Source: Balneolaceae bacterium (GTDB lineage: Bacteria; Bacteroidota; Rhodothermia; Balneolales; Balneolaceae). From it: a stretch of DNA of 7,758 nucleotides. Shown one piece after another: positions 1 through 7,245 of the stretch (positions within the stretch are counted from its first letter, which is position 1; every line of letters begins with the position of its first letter). The notes under the pieces are model-generated. The model was not told where the DNA came from, ran no database searches, and worked only from the letters and a program-made list of their open reading frames with translations. A program made the position numbers and the translations under genes. The stretch lies in contig SLGL01000350.1 in assembly GCA_007123785.1 (NCBI GenBank), positions 1-7,758 on the forward strand. The letters run 5' to 3'.

Positions 1-1
1 C

Positions 2-139
2 CTTTTTGAAGAAAAAACATTGCGGGTTTTCCCGCCTTTTGATCGTTTACATGACATTAGATGGAAAAGGTCATTAAATAGTTTGTCCCTGGATTGGAAG
101 CTTGTTTACAACATCATGGATAATCGTCAGGTGCAGTAA
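2..139 (+). CDS. Possible C-terminal tail of an unrecognised protein (5' end outside window)
   Basis: An open frame enters from the left edge and runs 45 codons to a TAA at 137-139. The translation begins LFEEKTLRVFPPFDRLHD and ends LVYNIMDNRQVQ; it has two Trp residues and a normal mix of polar and hydrophobic residues. I do not recognise the family. The stop lies about 30 bases before the converging stop of the M23 gene, and the bases between (140-171) are markedly more AT-rich, as expected between two convergent genes. Against it, a 45-codon open stretch arises by chance fairly often, and a perfect GC hairpin at 22-35, which could be a terminator, falls inside it. Real coding sequence is a possibility only; the bases left of the window would decide. 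Confidence 0.33.
   Translation, partial: LFEEKTLRVFPPFDRLHDIRWKRSLNSLSLDWKLVYNIMDNRQVQ
22..40. terminator. Short GC hairpin, possible intrinsic terminator
   Basis: A perfect 5-bp stem GCGGG/CCCGC (22-26 and 31-35) closes a 4-base loop. On the plus strand it is followed by C and four T; on the minus strand by AATG and then six T. Read on the minus strand it could end the M23 transcript about 135 bases after its stop codon; read on the plus strand it could end an upstream gene. The stem is short and neither T-tract is ideal. It conflicts with the open frame across 2-139, so at most one of the two readings is likely to matter. Confidence 0.28.
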
Positions 140-171
140 ATGTCGGCTTTAATTATTTTTAAAAAACTAAA

Positions 172-1443
172 TCAATACAAGCCAGCCAATGGCCTCGAAG
201 AGTCTAAAAGACCGTCGAGCATTTCATCCAGCCGCTTCACTTCAGCTCTGTATTCATCCATAAACTCATCCCCAAGGCCTTCATCAGGCGGAAAGTCGTA
301 GGTTACAGAATTAATTGGAGTGTTATTTTTATAAAGCCTGTAACAGAGGTGAGGCCCTGTGGCAAGTCCGGTCTGTCCAACATAACCAATTACCTGGCCC
401 TGTTGTACACGAACACCGGGCCGGATACCGGAAGCGAAACGGCTCATGTGCAGATAAGCGGTTCGATACACACTATTGTGACGTATTTGTACAATATTCC
501 CATTTCCACCACGATGTTGCGCTTCGGTTACAACACCGTCTCCAGAAGCGAGAATCGGTGTGCCTGTTGGGGCTGCATAATCGGTTCCGTAGTGGGGGCG
601 TCGCTGGTTCAGGATGGGGTGCATTCTGTTGTGGGAAAAACCGGAGCTGATACGAGGGTTGTATTCAAACGGAACTCTCATCATCGCACGCCGCATACTG
701 TTCCCTTCTTCATCATAATACCCGCCTTGTTCACCATTATGAAAGAAATAGGCACGAAGCACATTTCCGCGATGTTCAAATTCGGCAGCTTTTATCTGTC
801 CGATACCAATATATTCGTCGTTCACATAGCGATTTTCATAAACAGCCCTGAACTGGTCTCCTGACCTGAGCCCATAAAAATCAACTGTCCAGGCGTATAT
901 ATTTGCGAGCTCAACCACAAGCCGCTGTGAAACTCCCTGGCTGCTGATCGCATTGGCCAACGAACTGCGGATGGTGCCTGAAACTGTGGCGATTTGAGTT
1001 TCAACCGGAATAGTTCCGTTTTCAACGGTAATTTCATCATCCCAGGTAATGGTAGTATATTCTTGTGCCGACCGGTGCCAAACAAATGCCGAAGCTCCGT
1101 TTTTGTTTATATACACCCGGTATTTTTGCCCGGGCCGCATCCTGTTGAGGCTTACTTTTCCGCTTGCCTCCTGCTGGATATAGTGAATGGTTTCGCGAGT
1201 AACGCCGTGCCTGCTTAGAATTATATAAAGCGATTCATTTCTCTGTATCCGTTCTTCAACAACTCTATAATCTTCCATAACCATACCGTACGTATCCACT
1301 GCAGGGAGCGCGGGAATTTCGTAAAATTCATCAATCGTAACCAGGTTGGTTTCAGAAATTTTGACTTGTTGATTACCGGAGGTTATAATGAGGACAGCAA
1401 TTACAGTTGGTAGGATAGCAAAGGCAATCAGTTTTTTGAGCAT
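172..1443 (-). CDS. M23 family metallopeptidase, membrane-anchored or secreted murein endopeptidase
   Basis: A 423-residue zinc endopeptidase of the LytM/M23 type, predicted to cleave peptide cross-links of peptidoglycan outside the cytoplasmic membrane. Residues 1-22 (MLKKL then a hydrophobic run) form a signal peptide or N-terminal anchor. Residues about 60-115 resemble the OapA/LysM-like module that precedes M23 domains in YebA-type proteins (ESLYIILSRHGV, RMRPGQKY). A linker domain follows at about 140-255. The M23 domain spans about 258-380, with the first zinc motif H284-x3-D288 (HYGTD), a catalytic-type H332 (YLHMS) and the last motif GPHLCYR at 363-369. Here the usual H-x-H is H365-L-C367, so the expected second zinc histidine is a cysteine. 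The tail 390-415 is acidic and probably helical. The start is fixed by an in-frame TAA at 1452-1450 just upstream; no Shine-Dalgarno is visible. It is transcribed divergently from the bat genes. The family call is firm; the exact bond cleaved is unknown. Confidence 0.93.
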   Translation of the reverse strand: MLKKLIAFAILPTVIAVLIITSGNQQVKISETNLVTIDEFYEIPALPAVDTYGMVMEDYRVVEERIQRNESLYIILSRHGVTRETIHYIQQEASGKVSLNRMRPGQKYRVYINKNGASAFVWHRSAQEYTTITWDDEITVENGTIPVETQIATVSGTIRSSLANAISSQGVSQRLVVELANIYAWTVDFYGLRSGDQFRAVYENRYVNDEYIGIGQIKAAEFEHRGNVLRAYFFHNGEQGGYYDEEGNSMRRAMMRVPFEYNPRISSGFSHNRMHPILNQRRPHYGTDYAAPTGTPILASGDGVVTEAQHRGGNGNIVQIRHNSVYRTAYLHMSRFASGIRPGVRVQQGQVIGYVGQTGLATGPHLCYRLYKNNTPINSVTYDFPPDEGLGDEFMDEYRAEVKRLDEMLDGLLDSSRPLAGLY

Positions 1444-1731
1444 CTGATGTTAAGTGGTTAGTAAGTTATAGCCTGTATCTGCTTATAGAGCAATGTAAAT
1501 GTAGATGATGCGCAAAAATAAAACAAAACATCATTACATCATAATCAAAGCAAAGTTTTTTTACAAGAAAACCGGTTAAGAATTCGTTTTTGCTTTTGTT
1601 ATCTTAAAAACTTGTTTTAAAACTTATACTACTTCTGCTTCTGCAAAATTCACCAGTTACCAGAAAATTTGGTTGTATGTTAGCGATAAATCCAATCAAC
1701 TAATGAGGGTGGAAAATGCAGGCTATAATCA
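1444..1731. other. Divergent intergenic region between the M23 gene and the bat pair
   Basis: These 288 AT-rich bases carry the 5' ends of two divergent transcripts. The minus side has a reasonable promoter match (1496-1527). On the plus side I see only weak candidates: a TATACT at 1625-1630 without a convincing -35, and a TTTG at 1595-1598 with a poor -7 partner at 1618-1625. The heptamer AAAACTT occurs twice close together around 1608-1625 and might be an operator half-site, but in sequence this AT-rich it could be chance. No RNA gene is recognisable. Confidence 0.6.
1496..1527 (-). promoter_or_regulatory. Candidate Bacteroidota-type promoter for the M23 gene
   Basis: On the minus strand a TTTG (1527-1524) is followed by 20 bases and then TACATTTA (1503-1496). 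This fits the Bacteroidota sigma-ABfr pattern TTTG, N19-21, TAnnTTTG except for the last base. The same place also reads as a loose sigma70 pair, TTGTTT, 17 bases, TACATT. Transcription would start near 1489, leaving a leader of about 45 bases before the ATG at 1443. The match is by eye only. Confidence 0.35.
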
Positions 1732-1751
1732 ATGCAACAGACAGGCACTAA
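1705..1751 (+). other. 11-codon mini-ORF with a Shine-Dalgarno, overlapping the bat start
   Basis: GAGGG at 1705-1709 sits six bases before an ATG at 1716, ideal Shine-Dalgarno spacing. The frame reads MQAIINATDRH and stops with TAA at 1749-1751, so it covers the ATG of the next gene (1732) in another frame and ends 20 bases inside it. Its sequence resembles no family known to me. It could be a leader peptide that couples translation to the bat gene, or chance. The other starts in the window have no comparable Shine-Dalgarno, which is why it stands out. Confidence 0.3.
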
Positions 1752-2763
1752 CAGATATCCCGGATTGAAGTTTTTTAAACCTTTCATTTGTACTTTAGTT
1801 TTCATCATTACGGCGCTATCATCGAATATCTCTGCTCAAAGTGTTCACACTTATGTTGACAGAGACTCACTTCAGGTTGGAGACCGGTTTAACTATACTA
1901 TTGTTTTTGATGGAATGTACGATGCCATCAGTTTCCCTGTTGAAGAGGACTTCGAAAACGAATTTGAAATGATTTCCCGAGAGAGGTATCAGGTTACAGA
2001 GCGCCGCGACAGCCTGGTTTACACGCTTCAGTTTTTCGGCGTTGAAAATTCAACGATCGGCCGAAAAGAAATTCAACTTGAGTACGAGGGCAGCGATACT
2101 ACACTTTACACAACGCCGGTACCCCTTTTCTTCAAAACCATACTTGCTGAAGGTGATGAGGAATTTCGCCCCCTGAAACCGATTTTCGACTTTGCCAGAA
2201 ACTGGTGGCCCTACATTTTAGCTGCTTTGCTTTTTGCTATTGCCGCCTATCTTTTCTACCGGTGGTACACAAAACGAGAGCCTGAACCTGTAACCGAACC
2301 AGTCCCTTTACCAGATCCTTTCCGCAATCCTCTGGATGATCTCAAAAAAGAGATTGAAAAACTTGCTGATGTACAATCTCTGCATACAGAAGAGGAGTTT
2401 GAAACGTTTTATATTCGTTTGGGTGATTCAATACGACTCTACCTGAAACGTATTTATGAATTTCCCGCCCTGGAAATGACCACCAGAGAAATCAACGAGG
2501 AACTTCAAAAGGAACTGGCTCCGTCTGAAATTATAACAATTACAAGAAAGGTTCTGAATGAAGCCGATATAGTGAAATTTGCCAATTTCCACCCCGGAAC
2601 AGAAGAAGCTGTTTCTGTTTATAAACGGGCAAAACAATTTATTGAAACTGCCGAGGTAGTGAACTACGAACAGATTAAATATATGAAGTACAGGTATGAA
2701 GTAGATCACGGTATCATCAAAGACAACACCATATCTGAAATCTCAAAAAAAGAAAACGTTTAA
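1732..2763 (+). CDS. BatD/DUF4381-like membrane protein, partner of BatA
   Basis: A 343-residue single-pass envelope protein that probably works with the VWA protein encoded next. Residues about 13-36 form a signal peptide (hydrophobic core CTLVFIITAL, likely cleavage after ISAQ). Residues 37-135 look like an all-beta extracytoplasmic domain of the BatD kind (DRDSLQVGDRFNYTIVFDG). A membrane helix lies at about 158-177, bounded by WWP and RWYTKRE. A proline-rich acidic linker (183-197) leads to a helical cytosolic domain at about 199-310 with the pattern RLGDSIRLYLKR and ADIVKFANFHPGTEEA, as in proteins annotated DUF4381/BatD-like. An in-frame TAA at 1726-1728 means the start is 1732 or later; the signal peptide fits 1732. 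A TTG at 1765 is the only nearby alternative. It ends one base before batA, so the two are almost certainly co-transcribed. The biochemical role of such proteins is not established; the assignment rests on architecture and context. Confidence 0.75.
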   Translation: MQQTGTNRYPGLKFFKPFICTLVFIITALSSNISAQSVHTYVDRDSLQVGDRFNYTIVFDGMYDAISFPVEEDFENEFEMISRERYQVTERRDSLVYTLQFFGVENSTIGRKEIQLEYEGSDTTLYTTPVPLFFKTILAEGDEEFRPLKPIFDFARNWWPYILAALLFAIAAYLFYRWYTKREPEPVTEPVPLPDPFRNPLDDLKKEIEKLADVQSLHTEEEFETFYIRLGDSIRLYLKRIYEFPALEMTTREINEELQKELAPSEIITITRKVLNEADIVKFANFHPGTEEAVSVYKRAKQFIETAEVVNYEQIKYMKYRYEVDHGIIKDNTISEISKKENV

Positions 2764-2764
2764 G

Positions 2765-3757
2765 ATGACCTGGGCCAATCCGGAATTTTTCTGGCTTCTT
2801 ATACTGATACCGCTGTTTATCGCATATCGATTCTGGATCTATTTTTCTCGTAAAAATGCTGCTCTAACATTTTCTTCTGTCATGCCCCTGAAAAACCTTC
2901 CGGGGAACTACAGGGCCATTTTGGTTTGGGCTACCCCTCTTTTCTATATAGCTGCATATGTTTTCATGATTGTGGCCATGGCCCGACCTCAACTGCAAAA
3001 TACATCAGTAGAGCGTAATGCCGAAGGGATCGACATCATGATCAGCATCGATATCTCCTCTTCAATGCTGGCCGAAGATATTGAACCCAATCGCCTGATT
3101 GCCGCAAAAGAAGTGGCTTCCGAATTCATCAAACAAAGAGAAACCGACCGGATCGGAATTAATGTATTTGCCCGGGAAAGTTTTACCGTGGTTCCGCCCA
3201 CGCTCGATCACACCCTCGTTCAAAACTTGCTCGGAACGGTTGATCTGGGCATGGTTCGCGACGGGACTGCTATCGGAATGGGAATTGCAACGTCAATCAA
3301 CCGGCTTCGTGAAAGTAACGCTGATAGCAAAGTCATCATTTTGTTGACCGACGGGATGAATAACGCCGGTGAAATTGACCCGATTACTGCCGGTGAAATG
3401 GCTGCCACAATGGGCATTCGAGTTTACACTCTGGGTATAGGATCGAGGGGTACAGCCCCCTATCCTGTGGATGATCCCATTTTTGGACGCCGATATCAAA
3501 ACGTACAGGTTCATATTGATGAAGATATGCTGATCCAGATTGCTGAACAAACAGGAGGACAGTACTGGCGTGCCACCGACCTTGATGAACTGATCGAAGT
3601 GTATCGTGAAATCGACCGCCTTGAACAGACCGAAATCGAAGAAATTATTTATGTGGATTACCAGGACCACTACCCCGCGTATCTTCTTACAGGGCTGGGG
3701 TTTCTGGCACTGGCCTTCCTGAATGAACGTTTTTTTACGCGTTCACCGCTATTTTAA
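2765..3757 (+). CDS. batA: BatA-like VWA domain membrane protein (aerotolerance family)
   Basis: A 330-residue membrane protein of the BatA family, linked to aerotolerance and stress survival in Bacteroides and some other bacteria; its molecular target is unknown. The N-terminus (WANPEFFWLLILIPLFIAYR) is the typical BatA opening with a first membrane helix at about 7-24; a second is at about 52-72. The von Willebrand A domain spans about 88-285 with a complete metal-ion-dependent adhesion site: D96-x-S98-x-S100, T168 (DGTAIG) and D196 (LLTDGMNN), so it should bind a divalent metal. A third helix at about 303-320 anchors the C-terminus, leaving the VWA domain outside the cytoplasm in the usual topology. 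Length is normal for the family. The ATG follows the previous stop by one base (TAAGATG), suggesting translational coupling; no Shine-Dalgarno is seen. Family members usually sit beside moxR, DUF58, batB and batC genes; here mfd follows instead. Confidence 0.9.
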   Translation: MTWANPEFFWLLILIPLFIAYRFWIYFSRKNAALTFSSVMPLKNLPGNYRAILVWATPLFYIAAYVFMIVAMARPQLQNTSVERNAEGIDIMISIDISSSMLAEDIEPNRLIAAKEVASEFIKQRETDRIGINVFARESFTVVPPTLDHTLVQNLLGTVDLGMVRDGTAIGMGIATSINRLRESNADSKVIILLTDGMNNAGEIDPITAGEMAATMGIRVYTLGIGSRGTAPYPVDDPIFGRRYQNVQVHIDEDMLIQIAEQTGGQYWRATDLDELIEVYREIDRLEQTEIEEIIYVDYQDHYPAYLLTGLGFLALAFLNERFFTRSPLF

Positions 3758-3801
3758 AACCTGTGTCCTTCACAAAAAGAATTAACTGGCTTTATTACTT
3801 T

Positions 3802-3841
3802 ATTCATCAGTAAGTTACACCAAATAAACTTTTTGATGAAT
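3802..3841. repeat. 8-bp perfect inverted repeat in the batA-mfd gap
   Basis: ATTCATCA (3802-3809) and its exact complement TGATGAAT (3834-3841) are separated by 24 bases. The right arm also overlaps a 9-base palindrome, ATGAATCAT (3836-3844). The pair lies about 60 bases before the mfd start, where an operator for a dimeric regulator or a leader hairpin could sit. There is no T-tract after it, so it is not an intrinsic terminator. The rest of the 140-base gap (3758-3897) is AT-rich and shows no convincing promoter or RNA gene. Confidence 0.35.
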
Positions 3842-3897
3842 CATGCAGTTCAAGCCTTACACAAACATCTTTCCTGAATACATATCACTGATTTTTT

Positions 3898-6800
3898 ATG
3901 CTTACTGACATTTCATCGGCTATTCTCAAGCAAATTCCTGCACATGAGCTTCTGGCCCTGCTCGATACCAAAAAAAATATTCATCTGAAAGGACTGACCG
4001 GTTCTTCACCATTTTTTCTGCTCGCTGACCTCTACTCCAGGGGAACCACGCTCCTCTACGTAGCTAAAGACTTTGAACGCGCCGCATCTGTCGCTTCCGA
4101 TTTTGAACAGCTTGGAACTGCCGAAGTGTACCTTTTTCCACCCACCCGACGCAAACCATACGACAATGAGAAAGTTGTGGATATGTCGGTCATGGTTCAA
4201 AGATCAGAAGTACTGGAAAAGCTGAACGACGGTAAAGCATCTGTAATCGTAGCATCAGTCGATGCCATCACCGAAAAACTGATTCCCGCCGAAAAATTTC
4301 ATCAATCTTCCATTGAATTGAAGCGGAGCGATCAGATTCCACCAAAGAAGCTTGCTGAAAAGTTAACTGACCAAGGCTACACCTCCACCAAATTTGTGGA
4401 TGAACCGGGGGAATTTGCCATCCGGGGTGGTATTTTTGATGTGTTCCCCTTTTCGGGCGAATACCCGGTACGGATTGAATTTTTTGGGGATGAAATCGAT
4501 TCGATTCGGGAATTTGATCCCGACTCTCAGCGCTCCATCACTTTTCTGGATGAGACCCGCCTGGTGCCCAATGCCGGATTTTCCGAAAACGGGCACAAAG
4601 AGCCCATCACCTCATATATGCCCCAAAATACTTTGATGGTGCTCGAAAACGCTGATTTACTCAGTGAAGAGATCGGGCAGTTTTATCAAAAGGCAGAAGA
4701 GTTTTTTCAGGAACGAAAAAAAGACGAAATTGCACCGCCATCATTTCACTTTCTTTCACCGGATGAATGGTCCGCTTCCCTTGAAAGATATCGGTTAATC
4801 ACCCTCGGCAGCTTCAATGCATCCGTTCAGCATGATACAGATTATTCAGCAAATACGTCTCCTCACCCCTCTTTCAACGGCAGCTTTAAGCTGCTGCGTG
4901 AATTTATAAAGAATGAGACGGCCAAAGGGAAAAGAACGTTCATCCTCACAGATCATGAAACGCAAAAAGAAAGGTTTGAAGAGTTACTGGGTGAACCATC
5001 CGATCAATTCGACTATTTTGTGATCATCCAGAATCTGCATGAAGGATTTTTGCTTCCGGATCAGAATATCAATGTGCTAACCGACCATCAGATCTTCAAC
5101 CGCTACCACCGGCCTCGAATCAAACGGAAGCGGGTTCGCGGAGGCATCTCCTTCAAAGAATTGAAAGACCTGAATATCGGCGATTACGTGGTTCATGTGG
5201 ATTACGGCATCGGAAAGTTTGCCGGGTTCAAAAAAATTGAAGTACGCAACAGCGTTCAGGAAGCTGCCGTTATCAAATATCAGGGAGACTCAATATTGTA
5301 TGTGAATGTTACCAGCCTTCACAAACTGCAAAAATATTCGGGCAAAGAGGGCAAACAGCCCCGCATCACTAAGCTCGGCTCTGGCGAGTGGGCACGGAAA
5401 AAGGCATCGACCAAGAAAAAAGTTAAAGATATTGCCAAAGACCTGATTGAACTCTATGCCAGGCGAAAAGCACAAAAAGCATTTGAGTTCGACCCCGATA
5501 ATTCCTGGCAGACCGAAATGGAAGCCCGGTTTGAATTTGAAGAGACACCCGATCAGATGTCAGCTATCCGATCAGTCAAGAGCGATATGGAATCATCCCA
5601 GCCCATGGACCGGCTTGTGTGTGGAGATGTAGGCTTCGGAAAAACCGAGGTGGCAGTCCGGGCAGCATTCAAAGCAGTGATGAACCAGAAGCAAGTGGCT
5701 GTGCTGGTTCCCACTACCATCCTGGCCGATCAGCACTTTAAAACCTTCAGCGAACGAATGAAAGATTTTCCTGTTGAAGTGGATGTAATTTCCCGGTTCC
5801 GTTCCAAAGCCGAACAGACAAAAATCCTCGAAAATCTGGCTGAAGGTAAAACCGATATTTTGATCGGTACACATCGCATTATCTCGAAAGATGTGAAGTT
5901 TAAAGACCTCGGCCTGCTGGTAATAGACGAGGAACAGCGCTTTGGCGTAACTATGAAAGAGAAATTGAAAGGATTCCGGGCCACACTGGATGTACTCACA
6001 CTAACCGCCACACCGATCCCGAGAACCCTGCAATTTTCACTAATGGGAGCACGCGATCTCAGCATTATTAACACACCCCCGCCTAACCGGCAGCCGGTCT
6101 ACACCGAAATTCACAGCTTTGATTCGGAACTGATTCGCGATGCGATTATCCAGGAAACATCGCGGGGCGGACAGGTTTTTTTCATCCACAACCGCGTGAA
6201 AAATATTGAGGAGGTCAGTGGAATGATTCATGACCTGGTGCCCGATGCCCGGGTGCGTCATGCCCACGGCCAAATGCCAGCATCACAGCTTGGAAAAATT
6301 ATCCGCGATTTTTACACTTACAAGTTTGATGTACTTGTATCCACCAATATCGTAGAAAACGGCATCGATATTTCAAATGCCAACACCATTATCATCAACA
6401 ACGCTAATAATTTTGGACTTTCCGAACTTCATCAGCTTCGCGGGCGGGTGGGCCGTTCGAACCGAAAAGCGTTCTGTTATCTGATCACATCCCCTGTCAA
6501 CGCACTCTCACCCGAAGCCCGGAAAAGACTTACCGCACTTGAAGAATTTTCTGATCTCGGCTCCGGATTTAATATAGCCATGCGCGATCTCGATATCCGG
6601 GGGGCCGGGGATATTCTCGGCGCAGAACAGAGTGGTTACATCTCTGACATCGGGTTTGAAATGTACACAAAAATCCTGGATGATGCAGTACGTGAGCTAA
6701 AGGAGACAGAGTACAAGTCGATGTTCAAAAACGAACCAAAAGAGGTCGATTTCCCTGAAACCAAAATAGAATTTGATCACTCTGCCTACCTCGACAACAA

Positions 6801-7245
6801 TTATGTACAGGACAGTGTGGAGAGACTGAACCTCTACCGCAAACTTTCTGAAGCCAATTCGCCGGAAAAGATTGAAGAGTGGCGGGAAGAGCTCACCGAC
6901 CGCTTCGGTGAACTGCCGGAGAGCGGCATAAACCTGTTAAAAGCAGCTTTATTGAAATACTTTGGTTCCCGGCTCTTTCTGAAAAAGATTACAGTACGTG
7001 CAGACCGGATGTGGCTTGCCTGCCCTGAAAATAACACTAAAACCGGTACCCACTTTTATGATGAAGGCCTCTTCCAGCAGCTTCTGAACCGTATTCAGTC
7101 TAACGACAGCTTTCCTTATCAGGTGGTTCAGAAAAATGATGCAGTTACGTTTGTCATTAATAATATTGCTGGAGTGGATGAGGCGATCCGATACCTTCGG
7201 GAATTACAAGCCGAAACGGTTGAGAAAGCAGAGACACTTGCATGA
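3898..7245 (+). CDS. mfd: Mfd, transcription-repair coupling factor
   Basis: A full-length 1115-residue Mfd (E. coli Mfd is 1148). It recognises RNA polymerase stalled at DNA damage, pushes it off with an ATP-driven dsDNA translocase and recruits UvrA for nucleotide excision repair. The N-terminal UvrB-like module spans about 1-340 (GEFAIRGGIFDVFP at 171-184, FFGDEIDSIREFD at 195-207). The RNA-polymerase-interacting domain starts at about 420 (IGDYVVHVDYGIGKF, 427-441). The RecG-like translocase follows: Walker A GDVGFGKTE (576-584), motif III-like LTATPIPRT (702-710), Walker B DEEQ (677-680) and motif VI QLRGRVGRS (846-854). The conserved RDLDIRGAGDILG-EQSG block is at 896-912 and the C-terminal autoinhibitory domain at about 950-1100. 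All ATPase motifs look intact. An in-frame TGA at 3889-3891 fixes the start at 3898 or later; no Shine-Dalgarno is present. A 140-base gap separates it from batA, so it may have its own promoter. Its stop overlaps the next start by four bases. Confidence 0.98.
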   Translation: MLTDISSAILKQIPAHELLALLDTKKNIHLKGLTGSSPFFLLADLYSRGTTLLYVAKDFERAASVASDFEQLGTAEVYLFPPTRRKPYDNEKVVDMSVMVQRSEVLEKLNDGKASVIVASVDAITEKLIPAEKFHQSSIELKRSDQIPPKKLAEKLTDQGYTSTKFVDEPGEFAIRGGIFDVFPFSGEYPVRIEFFGDEIDSIREFDPDSQRSITFLDETRLVPNAGFSENGHKEPITSYMPQNTLMVLENADLLSEEIGQFYQKAEEFFQERKKDEIAPPSFHFLSPDEWSASLERYRLITLGSFNASVQHDTDYSANTSPHPSFNGSFKLLREFIKNETAKGKRTFILTDHETQKERFEELLGEPSDQFDYFVIIQNLHEGFLLPDQNINVLTDHQIFNRYHRPRIKRKRVRGGISFKELKDLNIGDYVVHVDYGIGKFAGFKKIEVRNSVQEAAVIKYQGDSILYVNVTSLHKLQKYSGKEGKQPRITKLGSGEWARKKASTKKKVKDIAKDLIELYARRKAQKAFEFDPDNSWQTEMEARFEFEETPDQMSAIRSVKSDMESSQPMDRLVCGDVGFGKTEVAVRAAFKAVMNQKQVAVLVPTTILADQHFKTFSERMKDFPVEVDVISRFRSKAEQTKILENLAEGKTDILIGTHRIISKDVKFKDLGLLVIDEEQRFGVTMKEKLKGFRATLDVLTLTATPIPRTLQFSLMGARDLSIINTPPPNRQPVYTEIHSFDSELIRDAIIQETSRGGQVFFIHNRVKNIEEVSGMIHDLVPDARVRHAHGQMPASQLGKIIRDFYTYKFDVLVSTNIVENGIDISNANTIIINNANNFGLSELHQLRGRVGRSNRKAFCYLITSPVNALSPEARKRLTALEEFSDLGSGFNIAMRDLDIRGAGDILGAEQSGYISDIGFEMYTKILDDAVRELKETEYKSMFKNEPKEVDFPETKIEFDHSAYLDNNYVQDSVERLNLYRKLSEANSPEKIEEWREELTDRFGELPESGINLLKAALLKYFGSRLFLKKITVRADRMWLACPENNTKTGTHFYDEGLFQQLLNRIQSNDSFPYQVVQKNDAVTFVINNIAGVDEAIRYLRELQAETVEKAETLA

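Noticed and set aside
1..57. Minus-strand frame starting at 57 and open to the left edge (MSCKRSKGGK...)
   Set aside because: Only 19 codons are visible, it is strongly basic with no recognisable features, and it would lie opposite the better-supported plus-strand frame.
51..74. ATGAC/GTCAT inverted repeat near the left edge
   Set aside because: Five-base arms with a 14-base spacer are expected by chance, and it lies in a possible coding frame.
315..864. Plus-strand open frames of 111 and 171 codons opposite the M23 gene
   Set aside because: They lie antisense to a well-supported M23 domain, overlap each other and show no recognisable domain, so they are shadows.
1724..1729. A perfect TATAAT hexamer just before the BatD-like gene
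   Set aside because: There is no -35 element at a usable distance, and transcription from it would start at about 1736, after the chosen ATG at 1732.
3762..3774. Small hairpin TGTG/CACA after the batA stop as a terminator
   Set aside because: The stem has only four base pairs and is followed by A residues rather than a T-tract on the coding strand.
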